Shown here: positions 35,417-47,240 of the stretch, in pieces
Layout of the letters: each line of letters opens with the position of its first letter
How positions within the stretch are numbered: position 1 is the stretch's first letter
Origin: Taeniopygia guttata
Taxonomy: Eukaryota > Chordata > Aves > Passeriformes > Estrildidae
Direction of reading: 5' to 3'
DNA: 64,000 nucleotides
Assembly (NCBI RefSeq): GCF_048771995.1
Contig: NC_133063.1
Location: 20,399,063 to 20,463,062 of the forward strand
Translations under genes and position numbers: made by a program
The notes under the pieces: generated by a model
Seen by the model: the letters and a program-made list of their open reading frames with translations, nothing else
What the model was told of the DNA's origin: nothing
Databases searched by the model: none

Positions 35417-35718
35417 CTTGTGGCAATTTTTCCACTATCATCACAAAGGGTCTTTGGCTCTTTTGTGGAGGAGAACATTATATGGTGGCAGTAGAGATGT
35501 AAGAGTCAGCACAGCTGCCAAATGAATCAACTTACTGACCTTACAAGCTTCTGAGCTCTAATTCTGTGGGGTCAGTTCTAAGCAGTTTATATTAACAGAC
35601 ATTTAGATCAGCATATTTAGAGTCTCAGTGATGTGAATGTAATCATGCATGCTATCATGCAAGTTTCTGTAGAAAAAAATTCAATTGTTCCTCTTAAAAA
35701 TCTGCTTAGGCTGTCTCT
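35417..35718. other. Unannotated spacer between CR1 and LTR
   Basis: About 300 bases with no recognisable feature. Confidence 0.5.
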
Positions 35719-36287
35719 TGTACTTGTTTCAGCTGGGGTAGAGTCAATTTTCTTCACAGTGGCTGTGTTTTGGATTTGTGTGGAAGTTGTCAGGGTTGGT
35801 GATACAGAGATGCTTTTGTTATTACTGAGCAGGGCTTCCACAGAACCAAGACCTTTTCTACTTCTCATATACTTGCCATGCTGGTGAGGAGGTTGGAAGT
35901 GCCTGGGAGGCTGGGATGGGACATGTCAGGGACAGGTGACTCCAGCTGACTAAACCATGTAACATCATGTTCAATATATAAAGTGAGACAAGGAAGAAAG
36001 CACTATGGGAACATCTGGCATGATGATGTTTTTCTTCCCAAGTAACTATTACATATAATGGGGCTCTGCTCTCCTGGAGATGGTTGAACACCTTCCTTCC
36101 TCTGGGAAGCAGTGAATTAATTCACTTTCTTTGTATGTGTGGGCTTTGCTTTCTCTATTGAACAGTCTTCATCTCAACCCAGGAGCTTTCTGGCATTTAC
36201 CCTTCCAGTTTTTATCCCTGATCCTAGGTGAAATAGTGGATGAACTGCTGTGTGGGACTTGGTTACTGTCGGGGTTAAACCATGACA
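35719..36287 (+). mobile_element. ERVL-type solo LTR, degenerate
   Basis: The sequence starts TGTACTTGTTTCAGCTGGGG, followed by TAGAGTCAATTTTCTTC, and ends GGTTAAACCATGACA. These are the two ends of the common avian ERVL LTR as I remember it. Between them are GTAACATCATGTTCA with a TATATAAAG box (35975-35983), ACCTTCCTTCCTC, and CAGTCTTCATCTCAACCCAGGAG, the counterpart of the family's CTTATCTCAACCCACGAG after its poly(A) signal. The length (569 bp) is close to full. No internal region adjoins it, so it is a solo LTR. I could not find a clear target duplication, consistent with age. Confidence 0.75.
35975..35983 (+). promoter_or_regulatory. TATA-like box of the ERVL-type LTR
   Basis: TATATAAAG lies at the expected place in the middle of the LTR, following ACATCATGTTCA. 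Activity is not known. Confidence 0.45.
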
Positions 36288-38971
36288 CTGTAGATTCCTA
36301 TTGAGAGTTTTCTGTACCCTGTGTTCTCTGGAAGTGTTACCTCTTAGAAAAGGAAAGCATGAGCTGCACTTTTATTCATATCCTTTTTTGACATAGCTGA
36401 TATATTAATTCTTCTTTGCATGTTATCTTCTCCATGTGATCTTGTATATGTTCAGTGATATAATGCTCCAAAATATTGCAATTGTCTTCTCATCCTGGCA
36501 ATGTGTGATTGTTGTCATCTCCCTGAGGCTGGGAGCATCTGCCTGTGAATATGTCCCTGAAACTACAGGAGTCAGCTTCTGGTGAGACTTCCTGAGGCAG
36601 AGATGAAGGAGCATGACTGACTACTGATGCTCTCCATCAAGACCGTATGCAATCATTTCACACATCTGTGTGAGTGCAGGAGATGTGCAGAGCTCCAGCC
36701 GTTCATCTTTCAGGGTGCACTGAGAGGAGCAGAGTCACAGTAACCACTTACACTTCTATTGTGGAATATACACATTCAGAATGCTGGTGAATGAACAAAA
36801 CAACTGAATTCTCTAATTTGGAAAATTACTACCCTTCCCTTTCAGTAATAAATTTTCTTTAAAACCTATGCCAAGTTCCTAAACACAAGGATACCCTTCT
36901 GATCACAGCAGGCTGTGCTGCAGATTCCTTGGCAAGGTAGTACTCAGTAAAGAAATTGTTCCTAGCAGTTCAGCAATGCTTTCTGCACAGCAACTATAGT
37001 GTGAAGTATGAGCATGAAGCCTTCATTGCCCAGAGAATTAGAGAAGACTTAGTCCATTGTCTGAGATCTCTGCTCTGTGGCTGACTTTTCTTGGCGTGTA
37101 ATAGGGTGGAAAACCAAAACTCAAACCCTGCAGTTAGCCAGGTGGTAAATTATCAGTTTCCTATATCTATGAAGTATATTTTCTTTCTTTGAGGGAAATA
37201 CAATAGGGTTGTAGGAAACCACATGCCATGAAAACATCTAAGGAAAAATATAAGCAGGATATTTTTCACCCAGGAAAGAAAGATGGATAAAGACAAAAAG
37301 GCAGGCTGGAGAGGTACAGGCATCAAAGCAGCTTGCCTCTGTGTGCACACGAGGCCAGGGGTGCAGGTCTGGAAAAGCAAGCTGCCTGGAAGTATTTCTT
37401 TGACAGCAGGTCTTCAGGCCAAATCTTCATCTACAAAGGAGAATTACTAAGAGTGACCCTAAAGCTCAAGAAGGCAAATCCTGTGCCTGAGAGACATTTC
37501 AGCTCAGTGTGCCCAACCCTGCCAGCTTTTCTGACAGGGTTTAAATGTGTGGGGGCAATGCCTGAGAGCATAATGGAGACACCTTTTAGCAGGGAAGGAG
37601 TCTGACAGAGGTTTGATAGGGAAGGTCTGTAGTTCAATACATGCTGTAATGCCTGAGTGGTGCACTCCTCAGGGGTCCAAACCTGCTGGTGTAAAGTAGA
37701 ACATCTTTTTAGCAGATCCAGTTTGTGCTGATGGCTGAGCTGGCCTCTGGCCAACACATAGTTGGGGCAAGCAGAAGGAAGGCTTGCAATCACCTCTTCC
37801 TCTCCACCAGAGCCGATGCTGTGCTGCGCATAAGCTTGGCTCAGTGTGGGACTGTGTCACTGAATCCTTCATAACAGAATGCACTGGGTCCAAAGCATGC
37901 ATTCTGGTCTATCATATAAGCAATATGCCTTTTTAAAATTGTCACCGGCACCTTTATACATGCCAATTCTGGTGATAATTGCTGAATTTCTACATTTAGA
38001 GGAAGCAAGTGCTTCATTAATATCACAATGTGCTATTGTTTATTGCATGTGTTCTGTTCCTTCTAAATATAGAATTTAGGTAATTATCACTGTGGTTATT
38101 TATTGACTCATTGCAGTTCAATGTAGATACATAAGATCTTGCTGTAATATTTATTTTTAAAAGTTTGGAATCTCTGAAAAATCTCTCCCATAGATGGGTT
38201 CAGCTCTTAGCTTCCTATAAAAATTTCATATCACAATTTTGGATGGCCATCTGGTTTGTTGAAGCCTGGAAAATCTGCCTTACACCAACGCAGAAATTTT
38301 GCTTAAGGAAAAAAAAAGAAAAAGCACCACCCAACCCTCAAAGATATCAAAGGGTTTTTTTCTCCATTCCTAGTATTAAAATAACTTTGTATCTATCTTT
38401 TGTTAGTCTTTAGTACTGGAGGATTGCAAGCATTTCTCAAAATTAACATGCAGGAAATAATTCAGGAGAGTCTCATATTTTTCTTTTGTTGTATTTGTGA
38501 TGAGAATACAGATTTTTGGGTCTAAATTACTAAGAAAACTTGGAATTCTTCAATCTCAAGTGTCAGTTGCCCTGATAGGCATGCTAGCCATACCTGTGCT
38601 TACAAGATCTATCTAGTCAGGAGGGGACAAGAAATGCAAGAGTGCCTGGAAATCGGAATTTTGACCACCTATAGATGCTAGTTTATTCTTTCAGCACAGG
38701 GTGTTGGATTTTTTTTCCTAACTACAAGTAACTACAAATTTTTTTCCTACTACAGCTGTGTCGTTCCAACCAAGTATGACTTGCAATATGTTGTGGCAAG
38801 AGAAAATTGTAGATAATCCATTAGACTATGCAAACAGAAGAAAAGTTATTGATGGTAAGAGGCTGTACTTGGTCACCTGTTTAAAAAATGCTCACATCTG
38901 GAATGGGGTTGTGTGAATGAATGTGAGATGCTGTGGTGTCTTTAGAATTGGCACTCCTCATAAGTAAAATA
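36288..38971. other. Non-coding stretch, no feature recognised
   Basis: I see no gene. The part at 37320-37860 is richer in GC than its surroundings, but CpG-poor, and has overlapping open frames of up to 120 codons on both strands without recognisable domains. It might be an old unrecognised repeat. Confidence 0.5.
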
Positions 38972-39058
38972 AGAATCACAGGATCATAGAAACACAGAAT
39001 CACAGAATGAACTAGGTTGGAAAAGACCTCTGAGATCATCAAGTTCAACCTATGAGTA
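38972..39058 (-). mobile_element. CR1-type LINE 3' tail, minus strand
   Basis: AGAATCACAGGATCATAGAA, then ACACAGAATCACAGAATG, then GGTTGGAAAAGACCTCTGAG and ATCATCAAGTTCAACC form the reverse complement of the CR1 3' terminus, including its octamer tail. Only about 90 bases remain. Confidence 0.85.
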
Positions 39059-41132
39059 AAAACAGAAGCATCATTCCAAACTCTGAACTGTGCTGATTGT
39101 TAAAAGCAGGAATTATGAGCAGCAGCATATTGAGATTGGCACCCTAGCTGCTGCTTGTACCTCTGAAAATCTCAGAAAACTAATGAAATATTTTTTATGC
39201 AGAAAGTACCATTCAATATACATACTTTGAAAAACAAAACAACACAACAGAAAGGGATACAGAAACGTCCTTTTGGAGAGCTTGGCTGAAGTAATGCCTT
39301 CAGTAATTTTTTACTTCTGGTGATAGATCACTGTCTTTACTTCTTGCACAGGTGAAGCAGTAGTTAATTGCTTTCAATTATTTATATAGCTGTAGAGAAT
39401 TGTAAAGACTTTCTTGCAAAAATTACAGGTCAATGTCCAAAGCAGTATTAAGATCAACACTGACATTAAAGTAGGATGGTTTACACTGAGCAGAGTGGAA
39501 GGGGAAAACTGTGGGTACTTGGAAAATAAGTTGATGGGACTCCAACTCTTCACTGATGAAGCTCTGCTGTTGCAGTCAAAATGTAGTCAAGGCTGTGCCT
39601 ACTCTTTATTCAGAGAGCCCCCTGAACAGATCCCAAATCTGTTACTATAAGAAATTCTATATGTACATAATGGCTAAGTGTGCCCAGTGGCTTCCTGTGC
39701 TGCTGGGCAGGTATGTGGATGGGAAACATAATATTCTCACCCATTCTTTTAAATGCTGATCAAAATTAAATTCAACAAGACCTGATAATGGCTTTGGGGA
39801 TTTACCTAAAAAGAACAGGTAATTAGTCCTTGCCTCTGTTCACTTACTTTTCATCAAAAAAGAAATATGAAAGCAATACCCAAATGTGTGTTAATTGTGT
39901 TTTAAAAATATTTTTTTGTTTGCACTTTTAGCAAATTTTTGCATATGAATTTATTTTTTTTTACTACTGTACTGATTGATCAGCTCCTCAGACTGTGCTA
40001 TGTTGTGTTTTTACTCTTTTTACTTTTGTTTTTGTTTTTGGCATTGAAATGGTTATTGTTCTACTCTCCATGTATTTATTCATTATCTTAGGTACATACA
40101 GAAGAAAAATAATTCCTGTGAGGCATTGTCTGTTCATGCTGTGGTAGTGTGTTCTGATTTTGTTTGATGTATGGCCTTCAAATTGTTTGCTCACCTCTGT
40201 TTTCCCTCCTGCCAACCTCCCATTACCATAAGCTTGTCCTACATTTGTTGGAACATGCTCAATTAGTAACCCTCATGTTCTTTTTAAATCTTTTCTGTAC
40301 ATTTTTATATACATTTTGAGTGTTTCTTTTGCATACCCCTTCTTGTGGTGATGTCATCAACACTTTTTTGGTTCCTCAAAATTGCAGAGAAGACAGTAAT
40401 ACTTGGTACAAAAAGAGTTTATATATTATTGGAACCAATGTTTTCTTCTTAAAATTTCTTTCTCTTCAGTTTTCTAAGAAAAAAAATAATTTCAGATTGC
40501 TAATTTAACAAATAATTTGGAATCAGGTATTTTTCTCCCTGATTTCCTGTTTCATAATAAGGTAGCCAATTATTTGGTTAGAGGAATGGCACTTAGAGTC
40601 ATGGTAATTGTCCCAGATGTATATCTTTAACGTAGTAAGGTTTTTGACAGTTCCTTACAATCTATCTAAATTAAAGCATAAGACAATAAGTAAAAGTCTA
40701 TTTGCAAAATGACACTCAAAACTGTTTCAAATTATTTCTGTCAAAATGAGTTTCTGTAAGGATCACTCTTGATCTGTCATTAATGGAAACTCTGAAATCC
40801 TGGATGACCATGCATTGTGGTCTTTTTAGCTTTATGCATAACATGGGAGGTTGAAGTCCTGCAGGCTGGAATTCAGAAACAAAAAGAGTCTTGGCAAATT
40901 TGTAACGATGCCAAGACATCCATTAACGTAATGCAACATGATCAAGTATAAACACCTATATTTGAGTGAGACTAAATATCTGTACATGCCTTCTGTCTGG
41001 ATGATACTGGGCTGTGGGGTCCTCTGCAGCTAGAATGAGTTGCTTGCATTATTGTATTACAGAAATAAAAGGAAGAAAAAAAAATGCAAATCTGTACTGA
41101 AGCAAAACTTTTCTATAAGAGAGGAAGAAAAC

Positions 41133-41199
41133 ATTCTATTCTATTCTATTCTATTCTATTCTATTCTATTCTATTCTATTCTATTCTATTCTATTCTAT
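41133..41199. repeat. (ATTCT)13 pentanucleotide microsatellite
   Basis: An uninterrupted ATTCT run spans 67 bases (13.4 units). The same motif expands in human ATXN10 intron repeats and is known as an easily unwound element. Here it lies in non-coding DNA. The ILFYS-repeat open frame through it is an artefact. The perfection suggests recent growth and likely length variation. Confidence 0.97.
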
Positions 41200-43858
41200 A
41201 ATGTCTGATGACATTATAGTTGAAGAAAAGTCCAATTATTTGTGCCTTTCTCCATGGAAGTCTGGATTCATGGCTATTAGTATGGCTGCTTGTGAGACAG
41301 TGATTGGAGATCCAGAAAATATGATGTGCTAGAAAGGATCAAGTGATTTGGGCTTCTGCAACTTTGAACGATATTACTGTAGCAAAGTGTTTAATAACTC
41401 ACCAGTTTTGCTCTGAGAAGGTTAACAAAGTTATTCCCTGTGCCCAAGGAGCAGACCAAAAAAAAAAAAAAAAGAAGCATTTTAACTGCAAAAATTTTAA
41501 CTGTTTATTAGGACTGGGATAATGGAAAAGAAAAATACTAGAAAAGATATCACTGCCTTTCTAGGTAGGATCTTTCATCAAAGACCTTTAGGTGGGAAAT
41601 TTTATGCAAGTGTCAGGTGTGATGGGGGAGAATTGGGCTTTTGCAGTCGTAGAACATTGTCCTGCCACTACTCCTACTGCTAATACATTCCTAACAGCAA
41701 AGTGGCTGACACATACTGATTTTACATTGCTGTATTTAGATGTTTTAAACTCAGCCTTATGAACATAGTTATATTTTTCCTAGTGGTTGAGAATTCCTCC
41801 AAAGAAGGTATCCTAATACACTCTGAATTGCATCTGAAGAGACTTTAGAGGGATGTAATACATTTAATACATTAGAGCATTTAGTCAATGGGGTAGGTCT
41901 GTTGAAGCATTTTCCTGAGGGCCTGTCAACATTCAGATCTTCTTGAGTTTAAGTGAAATTCACTTACACAATGATTTTCACCTAAACATCTTACAGGGAA
42001 GTAATTATTATTCTGTGACTAAAGTAGCATAGCTTTGACATGTGGGTACAAATTCTGGCAGCAAATGGACATATCCTAAATTAACATCAGTTGAAGTAAT
42101 TAGATAGGGAAAAAATACAGAAAAAATTAGAGGGAAAGAGTGTCGTCTTATAAACAATATAAGAAACCAAAATCTCCCTTTAGAAAGTTTTATTTTTTGT
42201 TACTGATTTTTTTTAAGTTAAAGATTTTTGTCATTCAACATTCTTTAGACTGAAAGTAAGGTCTGTTTTAGGACTGAAAAGTGGATTTGCACAGATTTTT
42301 TTTTTTACAGAAATAGGTTCATAAAAAAGTTGCAAATAGAGGCATAAACTTGAAAGTTGAAAAAGCTGAACAGCTGTATTTACTATTTAGTACATCTGCT
42401 TTTTCCCCTAACATCAAATTTATTTTTATAACCTGCCAGCCTTTGCCCTTTGGTATTGTAATTATTACCTTGAAAATGTAATAATTTGAAAATCACTTGA
42501 AAAATCATCATTTTAAAGACGATTTTAAATTAAGTTGGGTTGGATTCAATTGCCTATTAAAAATTATATTATGAATACAAGTTTTCAGTCAATAGAGTTA
42601 AAGAGGAACAAGTACTTTTGGTTTGATCAAATGTGCCCATCCTTACTTTTCTCTGTGCATCAAATAAGATTCTGAGAACTGTAGAATTAAATGAAATTTC
42701 TGCAGACGTTGTTCTTCAAATAAGGAATATATTAGTTTCAAAGTAAGGTTATGCAAAACAGCTCCTTCTGTCAGATTAGAAATAATGATTTTTCTTACCT
42801 TTTATTCCACTGATTGATAACTGAAATTAAAAAAAAAAAGCTTTGTTAACATGAAAATAAATGCCAGACCTTTCAAAATGGAATTGTAGGTCTTTGGCTG
42901 GCAATTTGAAAGTAAATATTTTTCAATCTGAAAACACCTGCTGTATGTTCACTAACATCAATACTATTTTATTTACAGAACTGATACTGCAATAGAATCA
43001 TGCACTTAGATTTTATATGGATATAGTTAATGAATTACTTTTTTTTATATTCATGGATATTGGAACTAAATTTGGTATCACTGGAATATTTCAGGGTAGA
43101 TTCTTAGACTTTCCTTCTCAAGTATTTTATTTATTCTTAGTAGTAAGAATAACATGACAGTATTGGAAGGTGTTACCCTTATTTAAAACATAGTTTTCTA
43201 TTAACAGAAACAACATTACACACCCTTTCTGACATAGCCTCTGTGTCAATTTTGGGTTACCAGTTTGTAGAACTGGCTGCTAGTTTGGTAGGAAACAGCT
43301 TTGGAGTTGCTAGATAATACAAATTTTCTTTATTGCCTGTTGTATTCATAAATGAAGTGCCATAGTTATTTAGGATTAGTAAATTTGGCATCTATTTGGC
43401 ATTTCTTCTACCAAGGTACAGCAACATTGCAGCTTAGAATATTTACCCACAAGTTTATTCAGGACTGGGTTAAATTAGCAACTTTATTTACAAAAATACT
43501 ACCCCTCTCTGATCGAGGGACATGCCAAGTCAGTAGTGTATCTGAGTCTTTGATGTTGACCTTAATGAGGCTTCAAAATTAATCCAGGAAGCATATGGTA
43601 TTTTTGTTCTTTTAAACAGCCTTTTAGCAGCACTCCTCCACACAAAATGTTCCCACACTTACAGGTAATACAGCCTTAAAAATTAGTTCTTAGAAGTACA
43701 GTTAATACCATGGTGGGAAATGGAATGGGGAAGAGGGAACTGCTAGGCTAGGATTAAGGACCTATTCTTTGTTCTTATCTCTGCCACTATATTGCTATAT
43801 CACTATAGGAAGTTACTTATCCATCCTATTTTGTCTCCCTGTAAATCTTCCAGATGGC

Positions 43859-43883
43859 TTTTTTTTTTTTTTTTTTTTTTTTT
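43859..43883. repeat. T25 homopolymer
   Basis: Twenty-five consecutive T, followed by CTCCTATAG. It lacks the TTTATT that a minus-strand processed copy would show next to the run, so I do not treat it as a poly(A) tail. Confidence 0.9.
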
Positions 43884-43892
43884 CTCCTATAG

Positions 43893-44384
43893 CACCTAGC
43901 ATTGTGGTCTTATAACCTCAGCAAGAATTGGCAAATTATGTGGTACCTTCTCTCCTTGGATCCACAAACCCACTCAAAGAATATTATGCTTGCAATGGGC
44001 ACTGGTACCAGAATGGAGACACAGGTACTAAGAGATGTGTTAGCTTCTGAGGTGTTTCTCATGGTCTTCTGGTGTCCATATGTAGCACCATTTATAGTTT
44101 TCAATGCAACACATCTATCTCATGGAACAGCACATTGCAATGAATTTTCCAGGAGAAAGCAGTTATGTTTAACTGCTGCAATCTGTACAGTTGAATTCAT
44201 AGTGCAATATACTTTAGATGCTCAAAGAGGAAGTCCCAGCTTCGCTGCTACAAAAAAATCTCCATGCTACAAAAACCAAGTTCTTGCCTCTGGAAACAAT
44301 GTACTAGAAACACAAATTCTACTTTGTCTACTTATTATATTTTGGCCTGTTTGTTTTCACTTCTCTTCATTTGATTGCATTTAA
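43893..44384 (+). other. Longest open frame, possible terminal exon (unproven)
   Basis: The frame is open for 164 codons directly after the AG of a textbook acceptor context (T25, then CTCCTATAG) and closes at TAA 44382-44384. An AATAAA lies at 44754-44759. The first start-like codon in the frame is TTG at 43902. The protein has many Trp and Cys residues and no domain I recognise. From the approximate stop frequency in DNA this AT-rich, I estimate about a 15 percent chance of at least one such frame arising in 64 kb, so coincidence is likely. Confidence 0.12.
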
Positions 44385-45782
44385 CCCTTGTTTTCATCTG
44401 ATAAAAATTCTAAAAATCTTCAGAACTGTTATTCAATCCTCTGGGAGAAAGAACTAACCCTGAGGGGTGCAAGTTCTTCTTTTGGAAGGCACAATCTTCT
44501 TTGTGACACTGATATAAGACTATTGGAAGTGAGCTCAATAGATAAAGAATAGTCTTTGCATTGTGGTAAGTAGACTGTCATTCTGCTGGCAGCTCTGCAA
44601 AGTATCGCACGTCAAAGCTTCCACACTGAGCTAATACTAATTTCAATGTCCCATATGCACACACTGTGTGTAGGGTGGATGTGCATGTATGAGGGGAAAG
44701 GAAAACATTGGAGAAGGAGATGAAATGAATGCAACTTTTGGCTTTTTCTTTGCAATAAAAAAACCCTTGTACTAACAAGCTGTAGTCACAGTCTCTGCTT
44801 TCCTTAGTTTCTTTTTCTTTTTTTTTTATTAAGTTGCCAATAAGTAATTAAAAATTGACAGAAAATGTTCAGGTTTTTTATATGTTTTAAGAAGAAATCA
44901 GGAAATAGTGCTCCTAAATATCAGTCTCAAAAAAAAATTAGTATTGTTTTTTAGGTGATGGCAACTAATGTAAATATTTTCTGATTATCGTAGTTTCTTT
45001 ATTTTCCCCTATCACAAAGAAATAATAGGTTTATTATGTATATTGTCATTACGAACAGCAAGATGAACTCATGGAAAAAATTCAAACAAAAAGAAAAGTC
45101 TAAATATGCAATAGTTGTGACTGATTACAACTTGGTAAAATTTTTAATCTTGTTTATAAAGTGTGTGCAATTTGAATATTTTGTATGCAAAACACACACG
45201 GCTGTGTGTGGTGAGGATCTGAGAGATGTGTGGCACTGCTGCTGTGGTGTGCATCCATTCCTTGTAAGTCTCACTTCCCGCTAAAACTTTGCCCTTGTAC
45301 AATGTCTGGCTTCAGTGCATGTGAAGATATGTGTGCAGCCCCCACATGCTTTGCAGATTTTAAAATCCTAGGATTAATTAAAAAAAAAATTCTCTTTAGA
45401 AGTTATATCTGAGATCGAAGTTTTTTTTTCTCAAGAAATGCAGTATGGCTGATTTATTTTTAAACCCTTAAATTGCTGGGGGAAAAAACTTAACAAAACC
45501 AAGTACAGCCAGAATAAATTTATATAGTCTGTATTTCTAATTTTACCATTTACCTTAAAGGAAATAGTTTGAAAAGAACAAGTACCTGGGCTCCAACACA
45601 TAAAATATGTAACTTTATTTATTATTTTTAGATTACATGAAACTCAAATGGTGCAATGCTGACCTTTGACAAAAAATTGGCCTGATTCTTCTCTCAATGG
45701 CATGATGAAAAATCTGTGTATTGGTTTTGTTCCTTTTATTAGCTGTATAAAGAAGCATGATTTATTTCCTTTTTAAAATTTT

Positions 45783-45840
45783 TAATCTAAAAACAATTAA
45801 AAATCTAAAAATCTAAAAATTTAAAACAATCTAAAAGCAA
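45783..45840. repeat. AATCTAAA-like local repeat
   Basis: Five or so irregular copies of AATCTAAAA and AACAATTAAA in a row. Cryptically simple AT-rich DNA. Confidence 0.7.
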
Positions 45841-45896
45841 TTCTCCCAAGTGAGTAAAACTTGTTTTTCCCTTTTTCTACTAAAATCTTCTAGACC

Positions 45897-46118
45897 ACAG
45901 AATCACAGAATGGTTCATTTTGGAAAGGACTAAATTTAACCATCTGATGCTACCTCCCTGCCTCGAGAAGAGTCATCATAAAGGATATGGCACTGAATTG
46001 TGTCCACATGGTTCTTAAATATCTTTACTGAGGGAGACCCCACAACCTCCCTGGGTAATCTGTTACAGTGCATAGCCACTAGCAGTGCAAAGAACTTCTT
46101 CCTCATATTCATACTGAA
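45897..46118 (-). mobile_element. CR1-type LINE 3' end, minus strand
   Basis: ACAGAATCACAGAATGG and TTTTGGAAAGGACTAAATTT are followed by a CR1-like body in reverse: TGTCCACATGGTTCTTAAAT, CTTTACTGAGGGAGACCCCA, CAACCTCCCTGGGTAATCTG, AAGAACTTCTTCCTCATATTC. About 220 bases, truncated at the 5' end and diverged. Confidence 0.85.
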
Positions 46119-47078
46119 TTATAGCAAGGGCAAAAATAAAAGCAAATACAGTGGTATCTAATACATTTCTAGCATTTTCAGACATTGCTCTCTTATCACC
46201 TGCTGATTCTTGTTTGCATTATTCTGATACCTGAACCTCATTATACCAAATTATTTGAGTCCTGATCAATATCAAGTTGTGATCATCCTATGACAAACCA
46301 GCTGCTGGATCAGGCATTGGGGTTACCAGGTTACAGAGACTCTATTACTGGTGTCAGCATAATATTAATTATTCAGGGTGTTAAAGCTGGCCAACAGCAC
46401 ACTTATACTTGGTTTTGTGTTAATACTGTCTTCTAGCACTGGTGGATTTTCTCCCTGACTTGTGCTCATTCTTTAAAATTAGGTTTATCAGTCATAGCAT
46501 ATATCAGCATTTTTATCAGGCCAAACAAGTAATTTTCTGCTCTCCCCTGCATGGCAGACTTCTCACAGTACCTATCTGCATGTTCTGCACTTATTTAAAG
46601 TGAAATTGAGCTGCTTTGGATAGAAAGAATAAAACTGGCCATTCTTTCTCCACGTTTTTCATACTTCTATCTGTCTAATTTCATTACCTCATTCTGTTTT
46701 TTTTTTCTCCCTGAAATTTGCCTTCCACTAAAGCTAAAGCAGCTTCTACGTTTCGGGTTTCAGATTACAGCATTAATGAAATGTCTCAGATGAGAAGGGT
46801 CTAAGGAACAGCCTTGTTGTGCTTCATACCTGTCTCTGAGATTCCCCTACGGCTGCTCTTGACTATGCAGGTAACATTTAACACCTGGCAAATAATATAT
46901 CCATGTAAAGGGGGAAATATTGTTAGGTCACTGTGCTCGCTCTCATGGATGCAAAATCAAATCTGGGTTGTTCTTAACCTCTTCTCCTTTTCTGACATGG
47001 AATAAAAGTTTTTCAAGCCCGTTATACAAGTTTTGATTCAGCCTTTTAACTATTGAATTAAAGCTTAAGAGCCTGCCA

Positions 47079-47240
47079 AGGGAGGCGGGGAAGACAGATT
47101 GGAAAGGGAGGAGGTGAGAGGTGGGAGAGGGGGAAGCAGAGAGAGGAGTGTGGGAAGTCTTAAAGCCAAGAAATTTGAAGAAATGGGGTGGGGGCCAGTG
47201 GCGGGGGGGGGAGGCGGGGGGGGGAAGGAAGTGAAAGAAG
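47079..47240 (+). repeat. G-rich purine tract with G-quadruplex pattern
   Basis: About 160 bases are dominated by G and A on the plus strand. Within them four G-runs of 4, 5, 9 and 9 lie at 47185-47188, 47190-47194, 47203-47211 and 47216-47224. This meets the usual pattern for an intramolecular G-quadruplex. It contrasts with the AT-rich surroundings. Confidence 0.85.

Larger units (their letters stand above)
39059..45896. other. AT-rich non-coding stretch
   Basis: I see no supported gene. It contains the ATTCT pentanucleotide tract (41133-41199), the T25 run (43859-43883) followed by the longest open frame of the window, and AATCTAAA-like repeats (45783-45840). Confidence 0.5.

Noticed and set aside
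37320..37860. Overlapping open frames of up to 120 codons on both strands as a gene
   Set aside because: No domain, no start context and no codon-use contrast between strands. Overlap on both strands is typical of stop-poor GC-richer non-coding DNA.
41084..41332. Frame encoding an ILFYS repeat
   Set aside because: It is a translation of the ATTCT pentanucleotide array. All sense frames of a 5-bp repeat give a 5-residue repeat.
43859..43883. Poly-T run as the poly(A) tail of a minus-strand processed pseudogene
   Set aside because: No TTTATT signal and no gene-like sequence follow on the right. The same reasoning rejects the runs at 55969-55999 and 62525-62545.
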